Shown: positions 7,923 through 17,059, numbered from the stretch's first letter. The stretch: 64,000 bases of DNA from Flavobacterium potami (GCF_020026915.1 NZ_JAINUY010000011.1:1-64000), one strand, 5' to 3'. Notes: generated by a model not told the origin, from the sequence alone. Numbers and translations are program-made.

Positions 7923-8219
7923 ATGGAGAACGATAAAGAAAAAAATACAGCCGAATTTTACGAAAGATTGAAATTGGAGCTTGATAACGCAAATACTTGG
8001 CCAGCAGAATACTTGTATAAATTCATTGTGCCATCTGTAGCAGATAATGTAGAGCGTGTCGAAAAAGCTTTTGACAGAATGGGAGCGGTTATTAAAACAA
8101 CAAAATCAAAAACAGGTAAATTTACCAGTGTGTCTGTAGATGTTACCATGCACAGCTCAGATGATGTCATCAGTAAATACAAAGAAGTTTCTACAATAGA
8201 AGGTATAGTTTCATTATAG
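7923..8219 (+). CDS. DUF493 (YbeD-like) family protein
   Basis: This 98-residue protein has the DUF493 pattern: a short charged N-terminus, a FIVPSVADNVERVEKAF block, and a beta-strand segment TGKFTSVSVDVTMHSSDDVISKYKEVSTIEGIVSL. E. coli YbeD has an ACT-like regulatory fold, which suggests, but does not show, a small regulatory role. There is no signal peptide. It is followed after 4 bases by the DUF4290 gene, so the pair is almost certainly one operon. Confidence 0.9.
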   Translation: MENDKEKNTAEFYERLKLELDNANTWPAEYLYKFIVPSVADNVERVEKAFDRMGAVIKTTKSKTGKFTSVSVDVTMHSSDDVISKYKEVSTIEGIVSL

Positions 8220-8223
8220 ACTT

Positions 8224-8949
8224 ATGATCGAAAAATATAAAAGAGAAGCCGCAAGCGATGTTGTTTACAATCTGGAATATAATTCCGAGAGACAACGCTT
8301 AATTATTCCCGAATATGGTCGTCATTTACAAAAATTGATTGATCAGGCAACCGCAATCGAAGATGATGAAACGCGCAATAAAGCAGCGAAATATATCATT
8401 CAGGTTATGGGAAGTCTGAATCCGCATTTGCGTGATGTACCAGATTTTCAGCATAAACTTTGGGATCAGCTTTTTATCATGTCTGATTTCAAACTGAATG
8501 TAGAATCGCCTTATCCGATTCCGTCAAGAGAAGTTCTGGAGTTGAAACCGGATGCTTTGCAATATCCACAAAACTTTCCAAAATATAGATTTTATGGAAA
8601 CAACATCAAATATATGATTGATGTTGCTAATAAATGGGAAGAAGGCGAAATGAAAAATGCATTGGTAATGGTTATTGCCAATCATATGAAAAAATCTTTC
8701 TTAAGCTGGAACAAAGACACTGTAAAAGACGATGTAATTTTTGAGCATTTGTATGAATTGTCTGGAGGCAAAATTAATTTATTGCAAAGCACAGAAGAAC
8801 TGCTAAATACAACAGATTTAATGCGTACCAACAAGCGTATGTCTAATAAAACAGCTTCTGGTGTACAGCCAAAAAATCAGAATAACAAAAACAATAATAA
8901 TAAAGGCGGTCAGAAAAAGACGTTTCAAAAAAATAATAATCAGAAATAA
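8224..8949 (+). CDS. DUF4290 domain-containing protein
   Basis: This 241-residue protein matches DUF4290, a family of unknown function confined to Bacteroidota. The ordered part (about 1-195) includes YNSERQRLIIPEYGRHLQKL and a DVPDFQHKLWDQLFIMS segment and looks mainly helical. The last 40 or so residues are low-complexity Asn/Lys/Gln (NNKNNNNKGG-like), which is likely disordered and could contact nucleic acid. It is 4 bases downstream of the DUF493 gene and upstream of murA; the gap to murA carries a repeat. Confidence 0.88.
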   Translation: MIEKYKREAASDVVYNLEYNSERQRLIIPEYGRHLQKLIDQATAIEDDETRNKAAKYIIQVMGSLNPHLRDVPDFQHKLWDQLFIMSDFKLNVESPYPIPSREVLELKPDALQYPQNFPKYRFYGNNIKYMIDVANKWEEGEMKNALVMVIANHMKKSFLSWNKDTVKDDVIFEHLYELSGGKINLLQSTEELLNTTDLMRTNKRMSNKTASGVQPKNQNNKNNNNKGGQKKTFQKNNNQK

Positions 8950-8952
8950 AAA

Positions 8953-9026
8953 AGCTGCTAAGTTGCTAAGCTACTAAGTTGCTGAGTTTATACTTAGAAT
9001 CTTAGGATCTCAGAATCTTAGAAACT
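8953..9026. repeat. GCTAAG-type quasi-repeat
   Basis: Short iterations of GCTAAGTTGCTAAG on the left (8953-8987) are answered by CTTAGAATCTTAGGATCTC on the right (8993-9022), so the region can fold back. Related sequences flank the terminator at 27909-27945. Confidence 0.6.
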
Positions 9027-9049
9027 TTGAAAGAACCTAAAAAAGATCT

Positions 9050-10363
9050 ATGGGAATTTTTAAAATCGAAGGAGGAACTCCTTTAAAAGGAGAAATCACT
9101 CCGCAAGGAGCAAAAAATGAGGCGTTACAAATTTTATGTGCCGTGCTTCTAACAGGAGAGAAAGTAAAAATTAATAACATTCCTGATATTATAGACATCA
9201 ATAAATTAATCACTTTGTTGGGTAATTTAGGGGTGAAGATTCAGCGTAATGAGCCAGGTTCGATTACTTTTCAAGCTGATGAAGTTAATGTAGGTTATTT
9301 AGAAACTGAAGCTTTCAAAAAAGAAGGTGGAGCGCTTCGTGGTTCTATTATGATTGTTGGTCCGCTTTTGGCTCGTTTCGGAAAAGGATACATTCCAAAA
9401 CCAGGAGGAGATAAAATCGGTCGTCGTAGATTAGATACACACTTTGAAGGTTTTATTAACCTTGGAGCAAAGTTTAGATACAACAGAGAAGATCACTTTT
9501 ATGGAGTAGAATCTCCAGCAGAAGGACTTCAGGGAACAGATATGCTTTTAGACGAGGCATCTGTAACCGGAACTGCAAACATTGTAATGGCTGCGGTTTT
9601 AGCAAAAGGAACAACTACAGTTTACAACGCTGCTTGCGAGCCTTACTTACAACAGTTATGTAAAATGCTAAACTCTATGGGAGCAAAAATCACTGGAGTT
9701 GGTTCTAACTTATTGACTATCGAAGGTGTTGAAAGCCTTGGAGGATGCGAGCACAGAATTCTTCCTGATATGATTGAAATCGGTTCTTGGATTGGTCTTG
9801 CGGCTATGACAAAAAGCGAAATCACAATCAAAAATGTTAGTTGGGAAAATTTAGGTTTGATTCCAAATACTTTCAGAAAACTAGGTATTACAATCGAAAA
9901 ACGTAACGATGATATTTACATTCCTGCTCATAAAGACGGATATGAAGTAAAAACAGATATCGACGGTTCTATCTTAACTATTGCCGATGCACCATGGCCA
10001 GGATTTACACCTGACTTGTTAAGTATCGTTTTAGTTGTGGCAACACAAGCAAAAGGAGACGTTTTAATTCATCAAAAAATGTTCGAAAGCCGTTTATTCT
10101 TCGTGGATAAACTAATTGATATGGGAGCAAAAATCATGTTATGTGACCCGCACAGAGCTGTGGTTATGGGACATAATTTCGAATCTCAATTGAAAGCAAC
10201 TACAATGTCTTCTCCTGATATTCGTGCGGGAATTTCATTATTGATTGCAGCGCTTTCTGCAAAAGGTACAAGTACAATTCAGAATATTGAACAAATCGAC
10301 CGTGGATACGAGCATATCGATGAACGTTTAAGAGCAATTGGCGCTAAAATCGTAAGAGCATAA
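9050..10363 (+). CDS. murA: UDP-N-acetylglucosamine 1-carboxyvinyltransferase (Cys-to-Asp variant)
   Basis: This 437-residue enzyme of the EPSP-synthase fold catalyses the first committed step of peptidoglycan synthesis, adding enolpyruvate from PEP to UDP-GlcNAc. The family blocks are present: GAKNEAL (20-26), ALRGSIMIVGPLLARFG, the active loop KPGGDKIGRRRLDTH, and APWPGFTPDL near the C-terminal half. In the loop the usual catalytic cysteine (C115 in E. coli) is aspartate D121, encoded at 9410-9412. Asp in this position supports catalysis in other bacteria and is known to make MurA insensitive to fosfomycin, because the drug alkylates the cysteine. The length is normal. Confidence 0.97.
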   Translation: MGIFKIEGGTPLKGEITPQGAKNEALQILCAVLLTGEKVKINNIPDIIDINKLITLLGNLGVKIQRNEPGSITFQADEVNVGYLETEAFKKEGGALRGSIMIVGPLLARFGKGYIPKPGGDKIGRRRLDTHFEGFINLGAKFRYNREDHFYGVESPAEGLQGTDMLLDEASVTGTANIVMAAVLAKGTTTVYNAACEPYLQQLCKMLNSMGAKITGVGSNLLTIEGVESLGGCEHRILPDMIEIGSWIGLAAMTKSEITIKNVSWENLGLIPNTFRKLGITIEKRNDDIYIPAHKDGYEVKTDIDGSILTIADAPWPGFTPDLLSIVLVVATQAKGDVLIHQKMFESRLFFVDKLIDMGAKIMLCDPHRAVVMGHNFESQLKATTMSSPDIRAGISLLIAALSAKGTSTIQNIEQIDRGYEHIDERLRAIGAKIVRA

Positions 10364-10369
10364 AAAAGT

Positions 10370-10528
10370 TAGCCACGACCCGAGCGATAGCGAACAGGCG
10401 AAGCAATTCATGAATTACACTAATTTTTAAATTTGAAATTCAATTACACGAATTTATTTTAAAAATTTGAGTAATAAAACACAAAGCTAATCTTCGTGTA
10501 ATTTGTGAAATTCGTGGCGAAAAAAAAT
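10370..10528. repeat. Imperfect long inverted repeat, second copy of the GCCACG..AATT family
   Basis: The left arm (10371-10428) carries AGCCACG and AATTCATGAATTACAC. The right arm (10484-10528) carries GTGTAATTTGTGAAATTCG and TGGCGAAAAAAA. It resembles the element at 7701-7834 and fills the murA-CDF gap. Confidence 0.65.
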
Positions 10529-10535
10529 AGTTTGA

Positions 10536-11414
10536 ATGACAAACGAACAAAAAGCTATAAAAGCTACTATCTTTAGTATAGTCGGAAACACCTGCTTAGC
10601 CCTTGTAAAAGGCTTAGCAGGTTTTTTTGGCAATTCTTATGCCTTGATTGCCGATGCGATTGAGTCAACAACTGATATATTTTCGTCATTTTTGGTTTTA
10701 TTCGGAATTAAATATTCGAATAAACCGGCAGATGAAAATCATCCTTACGGTCACGGTCGTGCAGAACCTTTAATTACATTTTTGGTTGTCGGATTTTTAA
10801 TTACTTCTGCAACTATTATTGGTTACGAAAGTATTGCCAATATTGGAACTTCGCATGATTTGCCAAAATCTTGGACATTATATGTTTTAGGAGCCATTAT
10901 TATCTGGAAAGAATATTCATTCCGTTTGGTGATGAAAAGAAGCCGACAAACAAATAGTTCTTCTCTTGCGGCAGATGCTTGGCATCATCGTAGCGATGCA
11001 ATTACTTCTGTTGCAGCGTTTATCGGAATTACGGTTGCACTGGTAATGGGAAAAGGTTACGAATCTGCTGATGATTGGGCGGCACTTTTTGCAGCTTTTT
11101 TCATTTTGTACAACAGTTATAAAATCTTCAGACCTGCACTTGGCGAAATCATGGATGAAAATCTTAATGATGATTTGGTGGAAGAAATTCGTGTTGTTGC
11201 TTTAACAGTACCAGGAATTCTAGGAACTGAAAAATGTTACATCAGAAAAGCGGGAATGCGTTATCACGTAGACCTTCATGCAATTGTTTCAGCTAAAATT
11301 TCAGTTAAAGAAGGACATGATTTGTCTCATAAATTACAAGATAAATTAAAAGAAGAAATTCCGCAATTAGGAAATGTCCTGATTCATATTGAGCCAGATG
11401 ATTATCATTGTTAG
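10536..11414 (+). CDS. Cation diffusion facilitator (CDF) metal transporter
   Basis: This 292-residue inner-membrane protein has about six transmembrane segments and a soluble C-terminal domain. It would export divalent metal (Zn, Fe, Mn or Co) in exchange for protons. The metal-site residues line up as E43 and D47 in TM2 (IADAIESTTD) and H150 and D154 in TM5 (AWHHRSD). The loop HPYGHGRAEPL (69-79) is the CDF signature. The cytoplasmic domain (about 207-292) has the regulatory alpha-beta fold ending HIEPDDYHC. The Glu in TM2 departs from the Asp of the Zn exporter YiiP, so metal choice is uncertain. Confidence 0.92.
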   Translation: MTNEQKAIKATIFSIVGNTCLALVKGLAGFFGNSYALIADAIESTTDIFSSFLVLFGIKYSNKPADENHPYGHGRAEPLITFLVVGFLITSATIIGYESIANIGTSHDLPKSWTLYVLGAIIIWKEYSFRLVMKRSRQTNSSSLAADAWHHRSDAITSVAAFIGITVALVMGKGYESADDWAALFAAFFILYNSYKIFRPALGEIMDENLNDDLVEEIRVVALTVPGILGTEKCYIRKAGMRYHVDLHAIVSAKISVKEGHDLSHKLQDKLKEEIPQLGNVLIHIEPDDYHC

Positions 11415-11416
11415 TG

Positions 11417-11700
11417 GTTCAAAGGGACAAAGTAACAAAGGGACAAAGGAACAGAGGGACAGAGGGACAAAGGTCCTGAGGTGCTAAGAAGCTAAGGTTT
11501 CTTTCTGTTGAAACTATATTTTGTCAGGCTGAGCGAAGTCGAAGCCCACGCAAAGAGAATCAAAAAAAAATCCGCTTAAATCTGTAAAATCTGCGTGAAA
11601 CCAGACATAAAGATTTGAGCGGTTTTTTTAAGGTAGCAATAACTTTGTCTCTTTGTTACTTTGTTGCTTTGTCCCTCTGTTACTCTGTTACTTTGTCCCC
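11417..11700. repeat. Inverted pair of GGGACAAAGTAACAAA quasi-repeats
   Basis: The left block (11417-11474) iterates GGGACAAAGTAACAAA/GAACAGAGG units. The right block (11641-11700) is the same motif inverted (TTTGTCCCTCTGTTACTC) and ends against the stop codon of the next gene. The interval contains CTGAGCGAAGTCGAAG (11530-11545), which recurs near 42208, and a hairpin at 11572-11629. Confidence 0.75.
11572..11629 (+). terminator. Possible terminator of the CDF gene
   Basis: CCGCTTAAATCT (11572-11583) pairs with AGATTTGAGCGG (11611-11622) across a 27-base loop and is followed by seven T. The long loop lowers confidence. The A-run before it would let it work for the convergent gene too. Confidence 0.5.
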
Positions 11701-14190
11701 CTAATCTAAAACATTCAAAATCTTCACCCCAAATACAACTCCATTTTGCTGAATACCACTTTGATAAGAATGTACATAGTCAACACGGAATAATTTGAAT
11801 TTTCCAAAACCAAGATTGTCCAAACCAACAGTAAATTCAGAATAAGGTTTTCTATCTGGAATGGCTAAGGAGTGAAATCCTAGGTTAAGAGTTGATTTTA
11901 AAAGATTTAAAAGCGGAATTTTATTCATTATAAAACCAGTGTCATTGTATTCAGAATGCAATTCAAAATAGCTGTCATTAGTGCTGTTTGTGTAGTAAGG
12001 CATTAAATTAAAAACATTCAGATAACGACTACTTGTGCCAATATGGGTTTGGTTTCCATTAAAATGTCTGTAATCTATAAAAGAGATATTCTCTGCATTA
12101 AAGAACTTTCCTGCTCTGAAATTAGTTCCGAGAACTCCTTTGTTGTTTAGAGATAAATCGTACTGAACAGAGGCGCCAATTCTTTCAAACTCATATTTCT
12201 TTTCACTTGCTGCGAATGCTTTTTCGAAAGCTAAATAAATGGTTGGATATTTATCGTTTTTGAAATTATATCTTCCGTCTGGTCTTGAAATATATTTGTT
12301 TCCAAAATTAATTCTTGTTGTAATAAGCGCTTTAAATAAATGATGCTGATCGAAGGCAGGAGTTGTAAAATCATTTGGAGCCAAAGGATTGTTTGACGAA
12401 TAAAGATCATCTTTTTTAAAGAAAGAATAATCAGTCGTATTGAAAAGTGGTTTTCGTTGTTCGTAGCCAATTCTTCCAGTCAAATTAATTCCGTTTGCGA
12501 TATCTTGTCCGTAATTGATTTGCGCAAATTCTAAATTGTACAGTTTCATATAATTATCCTTGAAAAACAAAGAACTTATCGAATTGACCAATTTGGTAAT
12601 AGGTTCAGCACTGTTAAATTGTGCTGTTTTTGTTCCTCCAGATCCCCAAATAGTGGCATTGTTGATGTTGTTGAAACGATGACTGAATTCTCCGATCGCA
12701 CGAAAACGTTCATCTGAAAAACCATAATTGAAAGTAGTGCTTATAAAAGTTTCTTTCCCTTTTTCATCATCCCATTTTCTAAAAGAAAAACCAGAATCGA
12801 AATTAAACCCCTGAACGGTATTAAAACTTAAAGAAGAAATATTCAACAAGCCTTTATACTCAAAAGAATATTTTTCGAATGTGTTTCTATAATCATAACC
12901 CATTGCAATATCCCAAACTTTAAATTTATTGTTTTTAGCATCTATCGAATCGGTATATTTTCTGGATTTTCTGATGGTTTGAAGGCTATCCTTTTTATTG
13001 TAATCGTTTTGTTCCTCAATCGTTAACGGAATCGGACGAATTTCATTCCAGAAAGAATCATCTTTTTTGTTTGCATTTGCTTCAAAAGCAACGATTTCGT
13101 TTCCAAAAGTTTTCTTCTCGAAAGAATATGGAAATTCATAATTGGAATAAACATAATTGAAATTTCCGGAAAACTTTATTCCAAATAATCCAGCATTAAA
13201 CGAAAGGGTTTGTGCATTTTTAGACCATATTTTATTCTTAGAATTGTAACTGAAGCTTTGTTTTAGGTTCATTGTTTCAGTAAATTCATTTTTCATTCTG
13301 TAACCTTTTATGTCTAAATCTATGGCATAAATGGCAAAACTATCATCGACAATATAGATATAGCCTTCAAAGACAGGTTCCTTGTCGCGTCTTGGAATGA
13401 CTTTAATCTTATTCACTTGTTGATTATTATCGTCGTAAAAAGTGCTTTCTAATTTATATTTGTAATAGCTGAAAGCATTGTCTGCGATTGGAGAAATCAT
13501 TCTAACATCAAAATCTAAAGTGTTGTCATAGAAGTCATAAGTAGATAAAGCTGCGGTATTGTAGCTATAACCACGATTGTTTCCTGAAATTTTCGAAGCA
13601 ATAATTTTTTCCTTCAATTTATCTGGTTTCTGAAAAGTGACTTTCGAAATAGTCTCCGACAAGTATAGAATTCCAGTTCCGGTTGAATCTAAGTTGGAAG
13701 CCATATCTGGACCTAAATCTACTTTCTGACCAAGAATTTTTTTAGGAAGATCTTTCACTTTGAACATACCTTTCGAATAAAAATCGGCTGTATAGCGTCC
13801 AGTTTTATATGAGTTTTCCTTTTTATTTGCAATTGCACTTTTGATAATCGCATTTGCGGGATTATTTTTGGGATCAATAACTACCTCGTTTAGCGCAAAG
13901 CTTTCTTCCTGAAGTTTTACATCTAAAGTGATGGTTTTGGAATCTGAACCAACTTTGATTTTTTGAGTTTTAAAACCCAGATATTGAAAAACGATTTTGT
14001 TTTTACCAATTTCTTTTATATTCAATTGATACTTTCCTTGCTCGTTTGAGGTTGTTCCAGCATAAGTGTTTTCTTCAAAAACCGATACAAAAGGAAGTGG
14101 ATTTCCTTTGTCATCTGTTATAGTTCCTTTGATTTGGGCAAAGTTTGAAATCGAAAATAATAGAAAGGCAATTAAAGTAAAGTTTCTCAT
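11701..14190 (-). CDS. DUF5686 outer-membrane protein with carboxypeptidase-regulatory-like domain
   Basis: This 829-residue protein has a signal peptide (1-18, ending SNFAQ), then a CarboxypepD_reg-like beta-sandwich (about 19-105: IKGTITDDKGNPLPFVSV through FQYLGFKTQKIKV), then a long DUF5686 region rich in alternating aromatic strands that ends FGVKILNVLD, as in an outer-membrane beta barrel. This is a typical Bacteroidota envelope family with no defined function. There is no TonB box or plug visible, which separates it from the TonB receptors elsewhere in the window. It is monocistronic, and no partner gene gives a substrate hint. Confidence 0.88.
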   Translation of the reverse strand: MRNFTLIAFLLFSISNFAQIKGTITDDKGNPLPFVSVFEENTYAGTTSNEQGKYQLNIKEIGKNKIVFQYLGFKTQKIKVGSDSKTITLDVKLQEESFALNEVVIDPKNNPANAIIKSAIANKKENSYKTGRYTADFYSKGMFKVKDLPKKILGQKVDLGPDMASNLDSTGTGILYLSETISKVTFQKPDKLKEKIIASKISGNNRGYSYNTAALSTYDFYDNTLDFDVRMISPIADNAFSYYKYKLESTFYDDNNQQVNKIKVIPRRDKEPVFEGYIYIVDDSFAIYAIDLDIKGYRMKNEFTETMNLKQSFSYNSKNKIWSKNAQTLSFNAGLFGIKFSGNFNYVYSNYEFPYSFEKKTFGNEIVAFEANANKKDDSFWNEIRPIPLTIEEQNDYNKKDSLQTIRKSRKYTDSIDAKNNKFKVWDIAMGYDYRNTFEKYSFEYKGLLNISSLSFNTVQGFNFDSGFSFRKWDDEKGKETFISTTFNYGFSDERFRAIGEFSHRFNNINNATIWGSGGTKTAQFNSAEPITKLVNSISSLFFKDNYMKLYNLEFAQINYGQDIANGINLTGRIGYEQRKPLFNTTDYSFFKKDDLYSSNNPLAPNDFTTPAFDQHHLFKALITTRINFGNKYISRPDGRYNFKNDKYPTIYLAFEKAFAASEKKYEFERIGASVQYDLSLNNKGVLGTNFRAGKFFNAENISFIDYRHFNGNQTHIGTSSRYLNVFNLMPYYTNSTNDSYFELHSEYNDTGFIMNKIPLLNLLKSTLNLGFHSLAIPDRKPYSEFTVGLDNLGFGKFKLFRVDYVHSYQSGIQQNGVVFGVKILNVLD

Positions 14191-14355
14191 GAAAGGGTGG
14201 TATATCTTACAAAAATATAATAAGTTAAATCTGAGCTTATTAATAATTTGTTAAATTGTATGAGAGACTAAAAAGACTGATTTTTACAAATTTGATTTGT
14301 CAAGCTAAGCTGAAGTCGAAGCACATTTTCCCTTCGACTTCATTCAATAGCTTTT

Positions 14356-14769
14356 TTATAGAAAAGACTGAATTGCCAATTCGTAGCTTTTAAGTCCGAA
14401 GCCTAAAATAACACCTTTGGCATTTCCAGATAAATAAGATTGATGTCTAAAGCTTTCGCGAGCATAAGTATTAGAAATGTGAACTTCGATAACAGGAGTT
14501 GTAACCGCTTTCATTGCGTCTCCCAAACCAATGGAAGTGTGCGTGTATGCCCCTGCGTTTAAGATGATTCCATCAAACGTAAAACCGCATTCTTGAATTT
14601 TACCAATTAATTCACCTTCAATATTACTTTGATAGTAAGAAAGTTCAACGTTAGGAAATTTTTGTTTCAACGTTTCAAAATAATCTTCAAAGGTTTGACT
14701 TCCATAAACTTCGGGTTCTCTTTTTCCTAAAAGATTCAAATTTGGTCCGTTGATAATGCAGATTTTCAT
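14356..14769 (-). CDS. aroQ: Type II 3-dehydroquinate dehydratase
   Basis: This 137-residue enzyme catalyses the third step of the shikimate pathway, dehydrating 3-dehydroquinate. The sequence opens with KICIINGPNLNLLGKREPEVYG, containing the active-site tyrosine Y22. The catalytic His is H97 in VIEVHISN, followed by the substrate-binding ARESFRHQSYLSG. I take the ATG at 14769. An upstream frame to 14850 exists but lies partly in the terminator of the neighbouring barrel gene and adds no conserved residues. No other aro genes are nearby. Confidence 0.96.
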   Translation of the reverse strand: MKICIINGPNLNLLGKREPEVYGSQTFEDYFETLKQKFPNVELSYYQSNIEGELIGKIQECGFTFDGIILNAGAYTHTSIGLGDAMKAVTTPVIEVHISNTYARESFRHQSYLSGNAKGVILGFGLKSYELAIQSFL

Positions 14770-14837
14770 GTTTACTTGTTTGTGATTATTATTGACATTC
14801 CAATTAAATTTTGACATTGTCATTGATTTGTAAAAAT

Positions 14838-14872
14838 AAAAAAACCGCACTAATAAATAGAGCGGTTTTTGT
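14838..14872 (-). terminator. Intrinsic terminator of the barrel gene at 14892
   Basis: AAAACCGC pairs with GCGGTTTT around an AT-rich loop, followed by a T-run on the minus strand, about 20 bases beyond the stop codon. Confidence 0.75.
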
Positions 14873-14891
14873 AAAAGTATGTGATATTCTT

Positions 14892-15452
14892 TTAGAACAT
14901 GAATCCAGCTGAAATTTGGAATACTGAGTTTTTGATATCAGCATTTTTAGAAGCTTCAGTTAGACCAAATCCGTAACGTCCTTGAAGAAAGATGCTTTCA
15001 GTAAGTTTTAAACCTAGACCTGCATTTAAACCAAAGTCAAATGTTTCAGCATTTTTAACATCAAAATCATTTTTCTCGCTTAGTAAGAAAGAGGCTTGTG
15101 GACCAACTTCTAAACTAAATGATTTAGTCAAATAGATTTTTGCCATTACAGGAATAGATAAATATCCTAATTCATTTTTGAATTCACCAAAAGCATTTTT
15201 GTAAGAAGCACCTTGTGTAGAGTACAAAAGCTCAGGTTGGATAGAGAATTTTTCTAATAATTTTACTTCTGCAACTAAACCTGCGTGGTAGCTTGTGATT
15301 CCGTCTTTGCTGTAGTCGATTCCATCAAGACTTGCATCTCCAGTCTGATTAGCAAAGTTAACCCCTGCTTTAACCCCGATTTTTAATAATTGCGCTTGCA
15401 TTGCTGCTGATGTTGCCATGAACAAAACAGCTGCTAAAAGTATTTTTTTCAT
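14892..15452 (-). CDS. Porin-family outer-membrane beta-barrel protein
   Basis: This 186-residue protein has a signal peptide (about 1-20, ending AAMQAQ) and then eight or so amphipathic strands ending in an aromatic residue (SAGFMF), as expected for an OmpA/PorT-like eight-stranded barrel. Characteristic blocks are KIGVKAGVNFANQTG, FSIQPELLYSTQGASYKN, YLSIPVMAKIYL and LEVGPQASFLLS. The same blocks recur in the protein at 16460, so these two are paralogues. Function is not known. It is divergent from the barrel gene at 15736, with 283 bases between in which I see short hairpins but no clear operator. Confidence 0.9.
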   Translation of the reverse strand: MKKILLAAVLFMATSAAMQAQLLKIGVKAGVNFANQTGDASLDGIDYSKDGITSYHAGLVAEVKLLEKFSIQPELLYSTQGASYKNAFGEFKNELGYLSIPVMAKIYLTKSFSLEVGPQASFLLSEKNDFDVKNAETFDFGLNAGLGLKLTESIFLQGRYGFGLTEASKNADIKNSVFQISAGFMF

Positions 15453-15735
15453 AAATAGGTTTTTTAAAATTTGGTATTTTAAATGTTATCTAAAGTTCAA
15501 AACTACATATTTAGCATTTTATTGCATTATGTTTTCGATTAAATAATTAATAAAATTCCCACTCAAATGTGAAATTTTGGGTTTTCAGAGCCGGAAATCT
15601 CTATTATCGTTCTGATTATCAGGATGATTTTTAGTGACTTTTTTCTGTCTTATTTTAATACTTTTTTGGCTTACTGTGTATTGTATTTTGTAAGTCTAAT
15701 CTTAGTTTTGATTGGATTAATTTAAAATTTGAATC

Positions 15736-16257
15736 ATGAAAAAAATTGTTTTAGCTGCTATCGCAGTAATGACTTTTGGTTTTGCAAATGCGCAAGAACA
15801 AACAGCAAAAGGAAAATGGTTAATTGAAGCTAATACTGGTTTTGGTGTTGGTGATGGCATTGAATCTTTAGCGAATACAAGCTTCCACTTAGCATCTTCT
15901 GATGGAGAAACAGCATGGGGTTTAGGTGCTGAAGGGGGCTACTTTGTAGCTGATAATTTAGCTGTTAAAGCTGGTTTAGGTTACAGTGATTTTGGACATA
16001 GTGTTAATGCATTCTCTTACAAAGTGGGAGCGAAATACTATTTATTAAATAAATTTCCTTTAGAAGCTTCTTACACTGGAGCAAGTGTTAAAGATGCTGA
16101 TGAAAATCCATCTTTCATTGGTTTACAAGGTGGTTATGCTTGGTTTGTAGGTAAAAATATATCAATTGAGCCAGGTTTGCGTTACAACATTTCTATGAAT
16201 GAAGATTATTCGAAAGATATTTTCCAATTTAATATTGGCTTTGCATTACATTTCTAA
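15736..16257 (+). CDS. Small outer-membrane beta-barrel protein
   Basis: This 173-residue protein has a signal peptide (about 1-19, ending FANAQ) followed by amphipathic strands (ADNLAVKAGLGYSDFG, FQFNIGFALHF) and a C-terminal aromatic residue, the usual signal for barrel assembly. It resembles the OmpW/OprF-like small barrels of Bacteroidota and is distant from its two neighbours. Glycine/alanine/aromatic content is high. Its own terminator follows, so it is probably monocistronic. No ligand or partner can be inferred. Confidence 0.88.
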   Translation: MKKIVLAAIAVMTFGFANAQEQTAKGKWLIEANTGFGVGDGIESLANTSFHLASSDGETAWGLGAEGGYFVADNLAVKAGLGYSDFGHSVNAFSYKVGAKYYLLNKFPLEASYTGASVKDADENPSFIGLQGGYAWFVGKNISIEPGLRYNISMNEDYSKDIFQFNIGFALHF

Positions 16258-16278
16258 GAAAAACATTTAGTTAGTTTT

Positions 16279-16313
16279 TTAAAGGCCTTTCTCTTTTTGA
16301 GGAAGGCTTTTTT
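16279..16313 (+). terminator. Intrinsic terminator after the barrel gene at 15736
   Basis: AAAGGCCTTTCTC pairs, with one bulge, with GAGGAAGGCTTT and is followed by a T-run. Confidence 0.75.
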
Positions 16314-16459
16314 ATTTGTTTACCAAATTTTAAGGCAATTGATTATGATTTAACAATTTATGTACTTATTACTACTTTATTTGTTAAATTCCAAATTAGT
16401 TTTTATGAAGAATATTTTTATATTTGATTTAATTAATTTTTAACCCTAAACAAATTAGA

Positions 16460-17041
16460 ATGAAAAAAATAATTTTATCTGCCATTGCAATGATGGCTTT
16501 TGCATTTTCAAATGCTCAGGAAACAAGGTTTGGAGTAAAAGGAGGTCTTAATATTTCAACAGTAGTTGGAGGAGATGTGGATAATACTAAATCACTCATA
16601 GGATTTCATGTTGGAGGTTTAGCTGAAATTCACATAGTTGAAAAGTTTTATATTCAACCAGAGCTTTTATTTTCAGCTCAAGGAACTAAAGTTGATAGTG
16701 ATTTTGGAGGTGATGCTACACTTAAATTAAATTATTTGAACATTCCTGTTGTGGCGAAGTACTACATAGTTGATAAAAAATTTAATGTTGAGGCTGGTCC
16801 GCAATTAGGAGTTTTATTGTCTGCTAAAGCTGAGGGTGAAGATATTAAGGATTTTACAAGATCTGTAGATTTCGGATTTAATATTGGAGCTGGATATAGT
16901 TTTACAGACAATCTTTCAGTTGGTCTTCGTTATACAATAGGTTTATCTCCTCTTTCTGATAGAGATATCGATAACACAGATGATTATTATGATAGTGCTA
17001 AAAATAGTAATTTACAACTTTCTCTAGCCTATAAATTCTAA
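16460..17041 (+). CDS. Porin-family outer-membrane beta-barrel protein
   Basis: This 193-residue protein is a paralogue of the one at 14892. It has a signal peptide (about 1-19, ending FSNAQ), the shared blocks RFGVKGGLNIS, FYIQPELLFSAQGTKV, YLNIPVVAKYY and VEAGPQLGVLLSA, and a C-terminal strand ending LSLAYKF. An Asp-rich stretch near residue 175 (DRDIDNTDDYYD) is a likely extracellular loop and could bind cations, which is inference only. It has its own terminator. Confidence 0.9.
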   Translation: MKKIILSAIAMMAFAFSNAQETRFGVKGGLNISTVVGGDVDNTKSLIGFHVGGLAEIHIVEKFYIQPELLFSAQGTKVDSDFGGDATLKLNYLNIPVVAKYYIVDKKFNVEAGPQLGVLLSAKAEGEDIKDFTRSVDFGFNIGAGYSFTDNLSVGLRYTIGLSPLSDRDIDNTDDYYDSAKNSNLQLSLAYKF

Positions 17042-17059
17042 TCAGGATTTTAAAATAGA

